This document shows, piece after piece, positions 33,551 to 43,527 of a DNA stretch of 64,000 bases. The notes below the pieces were generated by a model, which saw only the letters and a list, made by a program, of their open reading frames with translations, was not told the DNA's origin and ran no database searches. The stretch spans positions 31,530,601 through 31,594,600 of the forward strand of contig OX438747.1 of NCBI GenBank assembly GCA_949316235.1, written 5' to 3'. Position 1 is the stretch's first letter. Each line of letters opens with the position of its first letter. The position numbers and the translations under genes were made by a program. This DNA is from Oegoconia quadripuncta. Its lineage: Eukaryota > Arthropoda > Insecta > Lepidoptera > Autostichidae.

Positions 33551-33636
33551 ATGACGCGGCGCGGGGGAGACGCCTCAAGCGCCCGCGCGCCTTGGCTCCC
33601 GGTATTCGAACTCGCGCGGTTAGTCACGCTGGCGCC
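33551..33636 (-). repeat. GC-rich tRNA-like insert inside M7
   Basis: About 85 bp of very GC-rich sequence in an AT-rich setting. On the minus strand GGCGCCAGCGTGACTAACC (weak A-box-like) is followed by GAGTTCGAATACC (B-box-like). Probably a tRNA-derived SINE head; no full cloverleaf is evident. Confidence 0.5.
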
Positions 33637-33885
33637 AAAATCAATGTTTTAACCAACGTCTTAATAGTCAATCCATACAAAATTTCGATTGTATTAATGT
33701 GTATACTATACTTATTCCGTTAAAAATAAACTGTTTGATGTACTAGAACTTTACTTTTGTTATAGCTGAAACGACAGTGCAAATCAAATATAGACTAAGA
33801 AAAATAGGTTTAACCATTATCTGTAAATGTTTACTGTTGAAACCATAAATAGTTCATGCGACCGGTATACCATAATCTATTACAA

Positions 33886-34121
33886 GCTAAATGGTTGAAG
33901 TGACAACATCTAGCATTTCAAGTACCAAGCTTAATGTATGAACCGACACTGGACATAAATTTGACAAAGAGGCTAGTTGTATTAAGTGACAATGGATAAG
34001 AATTTAACTAAGAGGCTAATTGCATGAAGCGACATTTCTATATATTTATAAGGTCAGGCTAAATGCTTGAACGTACACTGCCTGTAAATTGTTGCTCCAG
34101 GAAAAAAGGTTTAAACGACTA
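33886..34121 (+). repeat. 43-bp array, second diverged series
   Basis: Cores GCTAAATGG, GCTTAATG, GCTAGTTG, GCTAATTG, GCTAAATGC and GAAAAAAGG lie at 33886, 33929, 33972, 34015, 34058 and 34101, again exactly 43 bp apart. Each is followed by a (T/G)AA-N-CGAC-like end. The sequence between cores has diverged while the spacing has not. Further likely cores: 34140, 34218 and 34266. Confidence 0.85.
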
Positions 34122-34451
34122 TGTAGTATTTGGTAGTGAGCTTAAGTACACAAGTCTTAAATTTAACAATATTTTGTGTCGGTCCAAACATTGCAGTGCA
34201 AAATAGGCCAAAAAAATGCGGTTGTATTAAGCGACATTTTTATGCTCCGATCGTCACCTAACTGAGCTCAAACGACGCCGAAAAATTCGCTGATTCCAAA
34301 TATATATAAAAGTCTAATAGCAAAAAAATGGCGGTTAATTCAAATAGCCCGGAACCCGTCGATATATAACTAAGTAAGTATAACTTACTTTAGTAACTTA
34401 TTAGTAATCTGTGGTATAACTAAGATACAAAATAAAATAACACTTATTCTA

Positions 34452-34660
<209 letters not shown>

Positions 34661-35410
34661 GTATGTGTATGGTATACCTATGTGTGGTGTGTGTGTGTGT
34701 TCGTCTGCATATGCGTAAGAGGTGCAGTTGCGCGTGTGTGCCAACGTGCATTTCTGTGTCATCTCATGTTTTGCAATAGTGCCTCAGTCTCATCATAGGT
34801 AAGTACTTTTAACCAGTTTATTATCATTTTTTTTTCTCTGAGGGTCAAGGGGGCATCAAATAATACTTAGCAGTTTCAAATCGGTCAAGCCGTAGTGGTT
34901 ACAGGTGGACATAGAAATGTACATGACCTAGACCCGAAAAATATTAATCACCTTCCTGAGGTTGACTGTACAAAGACTAGATACAAACACTCAACGACAT
35001 CAAACACATTACACCCGTCGTTTTTCGTCGGGAGTTAAACATTGAAGTTGAGAAAATAAAGGCGACCGTTACCGTAGATGTTTTTTTCTATGTGTGCAAT
35101 AAATGATAAATAAATAAATAAATAGATTCGTTATCTGTGAAAGATTACAGATAAATAATACATAAAGTAAGTTTTAAAAGAAAGAAAGCAAAAGATAAAT
35201 TTTATTCTTTCAACAAAGCGTAATGAGATGCACGCTCCAAAAAGTTTGAGCAATGCCGCGCCACAGTGGGAAATATAACGGTAGACCAAGTATGTTCTGA
35301 GATTCCTTATCCAAAGTAACTAGTTACCTAACATGGTAATAGATACTGACAATTATAATTGTGGCAACGTGACATAATCAAAATACATTATGTTTGGAGA
35401 AATAGGTTTT
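34661..35410. other. No recognised gene; partial D3 copy
   Basis: A minus-strand D3 fragment (ACACCCGTCGTTTTTCGTCG) lies at about 34990-35045. AAATAAATAAATAAAT run near 35109. Confidence 0.5.
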
Positions 35411-35990
35411 GTGGTACTTACGTTACCCTTGAAATTATCCTGGTGTTTTTATATTCTCTTGTATATTTCAATGTAATTTTAGTTTTCATTAGGCCCATTG
35501 TTTATTTTCATTGTTGAAGTTGTCATTTTCTGACATTACGTTTTTATCTTTTTAAACTAGATGTAATACATAGTTTTAAGCTCTTTGGAACTTTCTTGGC
35601 CACTTATCTATGCTTTCGAAATTTCAAATTCTTGTTTGACATTTCTATGAAAATTGCGATGTCAGTTTTTTGTAGACTTGACCTATGTGGTCCCGACTGG
35701 GCTTTTTATACCCATTTTCTGATTCCACAATTAAACTGACATCGCAATTTTCATAGAATTGTCAAACAAGAATTTGAAATTTCGAGAGCATAGATAAGTG
35801 ACCAAGAAAGTTCCAAAGAGCTTAAAACTATGTATTACATCTAGTTTAAAAAGATAAAAACGTAATGACAGAAAATGACAACTTCAACAATGAAAATAAA
35901 CAATGGGCCTAATGAAAACTAAAATTACATTGAAATATACAAGAGAATATAAAAACACCAGGATAATTTCAAGGGCAACGTAAGTACCAC
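35411..35990. mobile_element. M3: 580-bp foldback element
   Basis: Arms 35411-35668 and 35733-35990 (258 bp each) are near-perfect reverse complements; the ends read GTGGTACTTACGTT and complement. The 64-bp spacer is unique (GACCTATGTGGTCCCGACTG). No ORF of note. Confidence 0.9.
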
Positions 35991-36004
35991 AGTTTTCTTA
36001 GATT

Positions 36005-36175
36005 TTAATTACCGACGAAAATCGACGTGTGTGTATGTGTGTCCAGTATTTGTCCAGATATATCCCAAGATGCGTGGTCCGATTTGAGTTCAGTTTTATT
36101 TTATATTTAAGATTAAATTAGAGAAAAGGTTTTTGCCTATGTTTGATGAAAATCTGTTCAGCCGTCTCTATTATA
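36005..36175 (+). repeat. Dispersed repeat D3
   Basis: TTACCGACGAAAATCGACG, TTTGTCCAGATATATCCC, GGTCCGATTTGAGTTC and CTATGTTTGATGAAAATCTG, in the order seen at 4418. It follows the M3 element directly. Confidence 0.6.
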
Positions 36176-37074
36176 TTTAACTTTTTATATAGTTGCTTTG
36201 TATCTATGTGATATTATTATTAGTTGCTCGGGTGGTTCTTATATGTTTAGCGGGCGAAGGCGTTTTAGTGAAATTTTCTATCACAGAAAAATATGAAATA
36301 TCTCTCTTTGGGTTCAACTTGTGTTCCACGACTACAAAGGTGATTTCATGGAGACCAAGCTGATAGCAGCAAATACGGGGTACTGCGCGCTGAAAAATAA
36401 CGTTATCAGACCACATTTAGTATGGGCTATCTAGTTATTTTTTTAAATACTTCCATGAAGAAGGACATTACCAATTCGACTCTATATTTTTTCATTTGGT
36501 TCTCAGGATATCTGTGACTTTTGTAAAGCAATTTTAATATTTTTTCTTATTTTAAAAGGATACAGCGCCATCGTGGTTTTATATAAATTTGGTGAAGACC
36601 TAACGATGTACTTCAGAGATAAAATGGAACCGTACTGAATTCGGTTGTTTGAAATTTTTTGGCAGTTGAATATATTCTGTCATTTGAATCACTGGATAAA
36701 GTACCTACACTGTGGCTTCGCTAAGTAAAGGCGAACTGTCTCCGATTTCACCGGCTAAAATTCAAATGTGAGAGTTTCAACTTAAATAACTTTTCGGAAA
36801 TTCATTAAAGTCTATTTATATTGCTAAATATAGACATAAAAGGAAACGCCTGTTTAACTGATATTCTTCGCAATGAGAAACTTTTCGGTACCCGTTGACC
36901 ACGGCCTTTGTAAAATTACCTTTTAATTTTACGTCAAGCGCAGACCACTGAGAACTAGGAAGGCTAGCGTGACCCTTTAAAGCCGTATATACATAAAAGA
37001 CGCATGTCTCTATGTGCAGCCAATTTTGAATATTTTAATAAGCAATGAGACTAGTGATAGACACACAAGGGTAC
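36176..37074. other. No recognised gene
   Basis: A 70-codon minus ORF at 36204-36416 has no motif. Nothing else identified. Confidence 0.45.
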
Positions 37075-37373
37075 AATACTTAATGTAAACAACATTGAGC
37101 CATACATGTTTAAGCACTCGGTTTGGTTGGTGGTAGGGCATTTTAAAAATGTCCGCCTGGCTAACTACCACCATCTTATTTAAATCTGCCGCCAAGCAGC
37201 AATGTTAATAGCATTGTTGTGTTCCGTTTGTCAGAGATAAGATAGCCAGTCCCCGAAATGTGTTGGGGTTTCCGGGTCAGTACGCTTTCACCTTCGACCT
37301 CATCTTCACTTACTTCACTTAACATCAGGTCTGATTGAGGTCAAGTAAGGACCTGTCGTGCATTAAAAAAAAA
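37075..37373 (+). repeat. SINE S1 with a deleted head
   Basis: TGTAAACAACATTG is followed directly by CATACATGTTTAAGCACTCG, so the B-box region is deleted. The body also shows a CTTACTTCACTTAACATC duplication shared with the copy at position 1. Confidence 0.85.
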
Positions 37374-37489
37374 TCGGTATAAGGCCGACCTATCACCTAA
37401 AACACCTTGGTGTTCCTCCACTTCGCACCGTAGCGGCGTGGTCACGAGTACCCCAAGGTATTCGTCTGCAGTATCTGTGTACTAACCGT

Positions 37490-37810
37490 CTTATTCATAA
37501 AAATTTACAAACGCTTTATAAAATTTTGTCTCTGTCGTTCATAAGGAAATGTTGCAATGAAAGAAAGTGACAAAACATACTTTAACTAAAACAGGCTTAT
37601 AAATATTATACTGGGTGCGACAGTAAACCAGCGCTGAGCTCTTATAAGCTCAGCATATAGCTGAGTCGTTTCCCTTTCGCTGCAGCGACACTTATCTGAG
37701 TGTTCTGTTATTTTATTTGCCTAACAATTGTTGTATATGTGTCGAAGTGGCGAATAAACAGTTTCTTTCTTTCTTTTTTTATAAAGCGTTTGTAAATTTT
37801 TATGAATAAG
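37490..37810. mobile_element. MITE M4 carrying a nested LINE fragment
   Basis: Perfect 33-bp TIRs at 37490-37522 and 37778-37810 (CTTATTCATAAAAATTTACA, then AACGCTTTATAAA). Without the insert at about 37607-37780 it matches the 147-bp copy at 20938. Confidence 0.92.
37607..37780 (+). repeat. LINE LK 3' end nested in M4
   Basis: CTGGGTGCGACAGTAAACC to GGCGAATAAACAGTTTC and (TTTC)n. TTATAAA occurs on both sides (left near 37598, right 37779), a plausible target duplication. Same family as 30756-31005, opposite strand. Confidence 0.85.
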
Positions 37811-38233
37811 AGGGTAACCCCCTGTCACCAGGGCTCTATAACGTTTGTACCCATGTTCTTGTCAATAAATAAATTATTATGAATATAAATCATGTGAAAA
37901 TATTTCGTCGAAAATTATTCCATTCAAAATCCAACGAAGGCTTTGATTTTAAGTTATAATTATAACATCCAATGCAAATCAAATGGCACCCTATTATTTT
38001 AGCAGGGAAGGTGGAATTCCAACGCTCTCGATTACAATAATGAAGTTGTTTTATCCAAATGAATGCATTATTAATATTCGGTTTTAATTAAAATGTAAAA
38101 TATACCTATGTGGTATCAGGATAGGGAAATATTTGGATAAATGTCTTTTCCTGGTATTCTTGTTCTTGTCTGATGACTTCTTATTATTTAAACCATTTAT
38201 TTCCATCACATAGAAAAACACCATAACTATATA
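37811..38233. other. No recognised feature
   Basis: AT-rich flank of the M6 shell. Confidence 0.45.
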
Positions 38234-39019
38234 CAGGGTGGAAAGTTTCAATGGGGCAGCCAAGGGAGGTACCTTAATCGTTGCAGCTACAAGAAATTGG
38301 TCTTAGGAGACTATCCATAATTTTTCAAAAAAATTTCATTCCCATTCACAGATTTTCAAAAAAATGTACGGTTAGCAAGAAAATTACCATTTTTCACAAA
38401 AAAAATTTTTGATACTAATCGATCCTGTTCCGTATGCTGATCAAAAAGTTCTATGGGACCAACTGAGGTTTCAGTACTAGAAAAGTCAGAAATCAAAAAA
38501 AACTTTGTTCATACATTTAAAGTACTTAGATTTTTTTGTCAGAATAGAATATCTTTATTTGCTTTAAGTGTGGTTACATTGCATTGGTGGTAATATTGGT
38601 AGTAAGTTTCTCACACTTAGTCTTTTCAGGCATGCAAATATGTCGCTGAATATAATTCAACACAAATTTTAATACTTTTACAATTACTTAATTAATAGTA
38701 AACTTTTCAGCAATTTATAACATGTTGTCCAATATTAATGTCAAATTATTTCATAATATAAATTCTAATTATTACACATCCAATGTTAAAATAAATCAAT
38801 GAATTTTTAATAAGTCAATTATATGTCAAAGTAGGTGAAATGAAATGTAATCCCAGTATATATTATGTCAACTTCCATTCATTTTCACACTTAGATCAGC
38901 CATATTTAACCGCATGCCAAATTTTATCGACAGGACTAAATCATATAATTCACTTAATAATCTTATCATATTCAGCTAATAATAACAAGTCAAAACAAAG
39001 CATTCAAACTCAACGACAA

Positions 39020-41926
39020 TCAAACAATAGTTTTGTCGTGCTCTAAAAATTCTTTAACAGAGTAAAACGTATATTCAAGAAGCCACTTTTGTAGATGGTT
39101 TTTGAATTTATTTAGAGGTAGATCTGTTATAAACCGTGGAATTTTATTATATATTTCTTTACCCATAAAATAGCAGTTTTTTTGATACTGTGTTGTTTTT
39201 GGTATTTCAACAATCATTAGTCTATTAGGGTCCCTGGTATTTATTTTTACTACATCTCTAGCTTGCTTGTAAAAGTTATGATGGTACTGCTTTACAAAAT
39301 GTGCCACTTCAAGTATATACATACACGGCAGTGGTAAAATTTTAAGTCCTTTAAATAGTGGTCTACAAGACACGTCCTGAGACACACCACAAATTGCTCG
39401 TATACATTTTTTTTGGGCAATAAATGCTCTGTTTATGTCTGTACCATTGCCCCAGATTACCAGTCCATATCTAAGAACTGATTCAACGTACGCATGGTAT
39501 GCTACGATAGCTGTTTGTCTAGAGGCTACAGTTTTTAACTTAAAAAGTGGAAATGTAAAACGATTTGCTTTACCGCATACCTTATCTATGTGCTCTTTCC
39601 AATTTAGTTTTTGATCTACGATAATTCCAAGGAAGGTTGAGCTCTTTACACCTTGTACTATTTGGTTTTTGTAATTAACATTCAATGTATTGTTAAGATC
39701 ATTGAAGTTTATAAATTTAGATTTATTAATATTTATATGTAAATTATTATTAAATAACCATTGAATTATTGTATTTAATGTATTATTAATGTCAGATTCA
39801 TGCTTTTGTAAAGTCAGTTTTTTATCAGTTTTAACTACGACCGAAATGTCATCTGCAAATAAGAAGCTTTTATGCTTCGTAACTTCTGGTAAGTCGTTAA
39901 TGTATAATAGAAATAAAAGAGGACCCAGCACGCTACCTTGTGGAACCCCAAAGGAATTTTTTCTAAAGTCTGAATAATATGAATGAGTTATATATTTTTC
40001 ATCAAGTTTGAGTATCTCCACACATTGTTGTCTATTTTTTAAATATGTCCTTATCCAATCATTTGCGGGTCCTCTAATTCCGAGGTGATCTAATTTTGAC
40101 AATAGGCATTCATGTGACACACAGTCAAATGCTTTTGACATGTCAAGAAAAAGCACAGTAGTAAATAGTTTCGCGTTTGTACTATGCAGTACTTCTTTAA
40201 CTAAACTAAATGTAGCCAACGTTGTTGATTTTTGCTTTTGGAAACCGTATTGATTTTGTTTAATGATGTTAAATTTTGTGAGGAAGGACATAAGCTTCAC
40301 ATGGAGGACTTTTTCAAAAATTTTTGAAAATATTGGTATAAGTGTTATAGGACGATAATTATCCATAACAGTGATTTCACCTTTCTTATAGAGAGGTTTA
40401 ACTATAGACATTTTTAGTTGCTCCGGGAAAGTTCCTGTTTCCATTGACAAGTTAATCAAAAATGCCATAATATCACTGATCTGTTCTCTACATGCCTTTA
40501 CAACTTTTGTACATACATTATCATAGCCCTCAGAGTTAGTATTATTTAGAGTCATTATTGTTTTATTAACATCATGTTTATCAATAGGAGTCAAATAAAA
40601 GGAGTTTCGTTGTCTGTTATTCGTGTGTGTATTTACCATTTTAATATTTACTTTACTAGTCAAATTAATGAAATAGTCATTGAAACCATCAGCTATTTTT
40701 ATAGGGTCAGTCTCTATAGTATTATTATATCTAATTTCATATATGTACTTATCTATGTCCATTTTAGTTGATTCACTCTGAATTACTTCCCAAGTAGCTT
40801 TCACCATGTTTTTACTATTGGCAACATAGTTAGAGTTATTCATTTTTTTGGCGTTGTTAATACACTTTTTAAGAAGTCTGGTATAGTTTAAGTATTTCAA
40901 TTTATTGTAACACGTCTTATCTGTGTAATACTTATAACGAAGAGATCTGCTGGTGAAACAGCTCTTTCTTATCCCTTTTGTTATCCAGTTTAAATATGGT
41001 TTGGTATTAATTTTGACTTTGATTTTTGGGAAACAGAGGGTATAAAATAAGCAAAATATGTCATAGAACTTTTTAAATGCTGCATTTAGTTCTGTTTCAG
41101 AATACACTTCAGAGAAAGACATATTATTCAGATATTCTCTAAATTTTTGCATATTGTATTGTGAATAACATCTTTTAAAACAATAAACTGTCTTTGGTAT
41201 AACTTTTATTTTCGAAGTTATTTCAATTTTCAGCATTTGTGCTGTATTGTGATCCGATAACCAAAGGGGAAGTACTGATGCTGTAGCTTCCTTCACATTA
41301 CTTATAATATGATCGAGACATGATCCACCTCTTGTAGGTTCTGTTATATGTTGGTTTAAATTATACCTTTTTAAAATATCTTTCAGGTGCACAGTTGTAT
41401 TATTATTTGTAATGGTGTTTATATTTATATCACCAGTTAAGATTACTTTTTTTTTTGCAAAATTAACAACACATTTCTGTAATAAAAGTTCTAATTTCTC
41501 AAAAAAGTACTCAAGATCTACTTTTTTCTTTTTTATAGAACTTCTGTATATGCAAATAATTAACATGTTACACTGAGGAATAGTTACAGAACAACATTCA
41601 AAATGAAAACAAGTAGCTAGTTCGGCAAAACAGTCAATTTTTCTAAAGGAAATACCAGTTCTCACTAAGATACAAGCGCCACCTCTTTTTTTATTACGAC
41701 AGAAGCTCGCCGCAAGAGTGTATTTTTTAATATTTATATTTTTTTCCTCACCAGATTTTACAAAAGTTTCAGTGAAACACAGAACATCCGGGTCCGACTT
41801 CAAGTCCAACAGAGTAATTTCAATGAGTTCTTTTTTGCCTAATAATCCTTGGATGTTTTGATGAAGTAATACAAATATGTTAGATGAGTTTTTACGGTTA
41901 GGAACGAAAAAACTGTTCTTTATTAG
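39020..41926 (-). CDS. CR1-like ORF2: endonuclease/reverse transcriptase
   Basis: The protein nicks target DNA and copies the element RNA at the nick (target-primed reverse transcription). Numbered from the first ATG at 41809 (929 residues): endonuclease motifs FTETF at 12-16, LTGDININ at 124-131 and SDHN at 185-188; RT from about 460, with NYRPITLIP at 484-492, FLDMSKAFDCVSH at 554-566 (motif A), GVPQGSVLGPLLFLLYINDL at 621-640 (motif B), FLFADDISVVV at 649-659 (catalytic FADD) and FLGIIVD at 726-732; then a C-terminal tail. That ATG is too late: upstream in the same frame the sequence reads VLLHQNIQGLLGKKELIEIT, holding the conserved Asn motif of the endonuclease. The frame opens at 41926 after a TGA, overlaps the end of ORF1 by 29 nt in the +1 frame, and has no ATG there. 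I therefore set the start at the frame opening; the true initiation mechanism is unknown. Confidence 0.92.
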   Translation of the reverse strand, partial: LIKNSFFVPNRKNSSNIFVLLHQNIQGLLGKKELIEITLLDLKSDPDVLCFTETFVKSGEEKNINIKKYTLAASFCRNKKRGGACILVRTGISFRKIDCFAELATCFHFECCSVTIPQCNMLIICIYRSSIKKKKVDLEYFFEKLELLLQKCVVNFAKKKVILTGDININTITNNNTTVHLKDILKRYNLNQHITEPTRGGSCLDHIISNVKEATASVLPLWLSDHNTAQMLKIEITSKIKVIPKTVYCFKRCYSQYNMQKFREYLNNMSFSEVYSETELNAAFKKFYDIFCLFYTLCFPKIKVKINTKPYLNWITKGIRKSCFTSRSLRYKYYTDKTCYNKLKYLNYTRLLKKCINNAKKMNNSNYVANSKNMVKATWEVIQSESTKMDIDKYIYEIRYNNTIETDPIKIADGFNDYFINLTSKVNIKMVNTHTNNRQRNSFYLTPIDKHDVNKTIMTLNNTNSEGYDNVCTKVVKACREQISDIMAFLINLSMETGTFPEQLKMSIVKPLYKKGEITVMDNYRPITLIPIFSKIFEKVLHVKLMSFLTKFNIIKQNQYGFQKQKSTTLATFSLVKEVLHSTNAKLFTTVLFLDMSKAFDCVSHECLLSKLDHLGIRGPANDWIRTYLKNRQQCVEILKLDEKYITHSYYSDFRKNSFGVPQGSVLGPLLFLLYINDLPEVTKHKSFLFADDISVVVKTDKKLTLQKHESDINNTLNTIIQWLFNNNLHININKSKFINFNDLNNTLNVNYKNQIVQGVKSSTFLGIIVDQKLNWKEHIDKVCGKANRFTFPLFKLKTVASRQTAIVAYHAYVESVLRYGLVIWGNGTDINRAFIAQKKCIRAICGVSQDVSCRPLFKGLKILPLPCMYILEVAHFVKQYHHNFYKQARDVVKINTRDPNRLMIVEIPKTTQYQKNCYFMGKEIYNKIPRFITDLPLNKFKNHLQKWLLEYTFYSVKEFLEHDKTIV

Positions 41927-43490
41927 TCATTAACCCATATGTTTGATCATTTACTTGTTTTATAGGGAAATAGTAAGGTATCGTGCCCTTTTTTATAGAT
42001 AATTTAGTTTTTGGGGTTTGCGGATTTGTTGTATTTACTAATGAATGTTGTACAGGAGAACTTGTAGCATTACTTTTAAATGGATTAATTTGTTTCAATT
42101 TGTTGATTATATTTTTAAATGTCAGGAATTGCAATTTATAGTCGGTCATGTCAATGTGTAAATTAATTTTATTGAGAATATAATTTAGATAGTGCCTTTT
42201 ATTTATATTACAATATTTTATATTAATGAATGTGCAGTTTCTGGTTTGTTTAGACCATAGATTTAAATGATAATTTAATTTGTATTCATTTAGATATATA
42301 TTTTTATTAACGGGTACAATATAAAGAGTGGCTTTCTTCAATATATTGAATAATAAACATAAATTATTATGCAACATTTCAGGATTTTTATCATGACTTC
42401 CAACACTTAAAATTACAATATCTTTGTCAGATAACCTCCCCTCTATACCGCTACAGTAATTCAAAATCTCTGAGCTTGAGGCGTTGTTCATGATAAAACC
42501 AAAGGGCTTATAGTTGTCATTCCATTTCCCATGACGTGAGTTTAACAATGCTGCTGACAAACCCAGTAATTGTTCGTCACCTATAACATGTATAGTACAA
42601 TTCTCTTGCACGGGACCAGTTGCGTCTTCTGTTGAAATTGATGGTATGCACGTAGGTGTTTCACTTAGAAACTGCGATGGAAGATCTTGAACTAAGTGCT
42701 GGTCGGTTTTTTGCTTGAGGTTTCCATCTTTTTCTATAGATAAAGTCGACTCCATCACGTTTGTTGTCATCTCTGGTTCTTCTAACAGGGAAAAGTCTAA
42801 CCGTGATTTATTTAGGCTCCGCCTTTTTTTCCGACTGGTAGATTTTTTAATCGTTGTTGTGCTATTTATGGTGGGATTTATTGACGATGAACTGCAAATA
42901 TGTGTGAGTTTTCCAATTTTTAATTCGTATTCTGATATTTGTTTTTTTAGCGCGAAATTTTCTGTTAACATGTTATCAATTTCATTCTCGGCTATTTCTA
43001 GTTTTTCTTGTAGATTATTTATTTTTTCCGATAGTTCTTCTATTTTTTCATCATTTTTTGTACTCAGTTCTGGACAACTTCTGTTTAGCGTATCTCCTAG
43101 TAATGACGAATATTCTAAATCGTCATCAGACAATGAGACGAAAGAATTCTCTACTGGCACATTAATTATATGTTTCTGTCGGTGGGTTACATTGTCCGAC
43201 GTTGTTGATTGCCGTCCCGCTGGAGAGTTTTTTTTTGTGTGCTTTTGTTTGTAACATTCCTGACATTTCCAATTGGTTTTATTCTCTCTTGTCATTAAAT
43301 AAAAACGCTTTGAAGATACATTCGCACAGTCAAGGTGATATTTCGTTTTACAGTAGAAGCATGTCAGAAAATCCCTGGTGCTTATATTATCAGAGCATCT
43401 ATTACAACATATTATTATATCCATCTTCAACTTATGAATTGATCGCGAATATGTCTTTATTTTAATCACATTGATTATAATATCTGTCAA
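41898..43490 (-). CDS. CR1-like ORF1: PHD finger, coiled coil, SGNH-like domain
   Basis: Nucleic-acid-binding partner of ORF2, presumed part of the element RNP. 530 residues from the first ATG; Met23 (MDIIICCNRC) is an equally good start. A Cys4-His-Cys3 PHD-type finger is visible: C29, C32, C44, C47, H52, C55, C76, C79. A heptad-rich coiled coil spans about 145-197 (EELSEKINNLQEKLEIAENE). A basic patch, SRKKRRSLNKSR, lies near 219-230. Residues about 298-425 look like an SGNH/esterase fold (TIHVIGDEQLLGLSAAL; DIVILSVGSHDKNP). The usual GDS serine is replaced by GDEQ, so catalysis is doubtful. The stop codon overlaps the ORF2 frame. Confidence 0.85.
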   Translation of the reverse strand: MTDIIINVIKIKTYSRSIHKLKMDIIICCNRCSDNISTRDFLTCFYCKTKYHLDCANVSSKRFYLMTRENKTNWKCQECYKQKHTKKNSPAGRQSTTSDNVTHRQKHIINVPVENSFVSLSDDDLEYSSLLGDTLNRSCPELSTKNDEKIEELSEKINNLQEKLEIAENEIDNMLTENFALKKQISEYELKIGKLTHICSSSSINPTINSTTTIKKSTSRKKRRSLNKSRLDFSLLEEPEMTTNVMESTLSIEKDGNLKQKTDQHLVQDLPSQFLSETPTCIPSISTEDATGPVQENCTIHVIGDEQLLGLSAALLNSRHGKWNDNYKPFGFIMNNASSSEILNYCSGIEGRLSDKDIVILSVGSHDKNPEMLHNNLCLLFNILKKATLYIVPVNKNIYLNEYKLNYHLNLWSKQTRNCTFINIKYCNINKRHYLNYILNKINLHIDMTDYKLQFLTFKNIINKLKQINPFKSNATSSPVQHSLVNTTNPQTPKTKLSIKKGTIPYYFPIKQVNDQTYGLMTNKEQFFRS

Positions 43491-43527
43491 AGTTTATTTA
43501 TATTTAGTAAATAAAATATAAAAAATA

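Larger units (their letters stand above)
32438..34369. mobile_element. M7: 1.93-kb TIR element carrying a 43-bp periodic motif
   Basis: Left end CGACGGGTTCCGGGCTATTT, continuing as GTATTAACCGCC; the right end is the complement with one difference (GAATTAACCGCC). Outside CGACGGG both sides read TTATATAT/ATATATAA, so the target duplication could be TA or ATATAT and cannot be fixed. The interior holds no ORF of transposase size. The inner part of each TIR (GTTCCGGGCTATTTG plus TTAACCGCC) is the same motif iterated inside. Superfamily unassigned; likely a non-autonomous DNA transposon. Confidence 0.8.
38541..43500 (-). mobile_element. LINE LA: apparently full-length CR1-like non-LTR retrotransposon
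   Basis: A unit of about 5 kb on the minus strand: short 5' region, ORF1 (PHD, coiled coil, SGNH-like), ORF2 (endonuclease, reverse transcriptase), and a 3' UTR of about 480 bp ending CAAATAAAGATATTCTATTC. The PHD plus esterase/SGNH ORF1 is a known feature of CR1/L2-group LINEs. Both ORFs lack internal stops, and the 3' end has no long poly-A, as expected for CR1. This is the only LINE in the window retaining catalytic domains, so it may be young. The exact 5' boundary (43490-43540) is not resolved. Confidence 0.88.

Noticed and set aside
42715..43254. 179-codon plus-strand ORF
   Set aside because: Antisense shadow of LINE ORF1, rich in Ser/Phe because of the Lys/Glu-rich coiled coil on the other strand.
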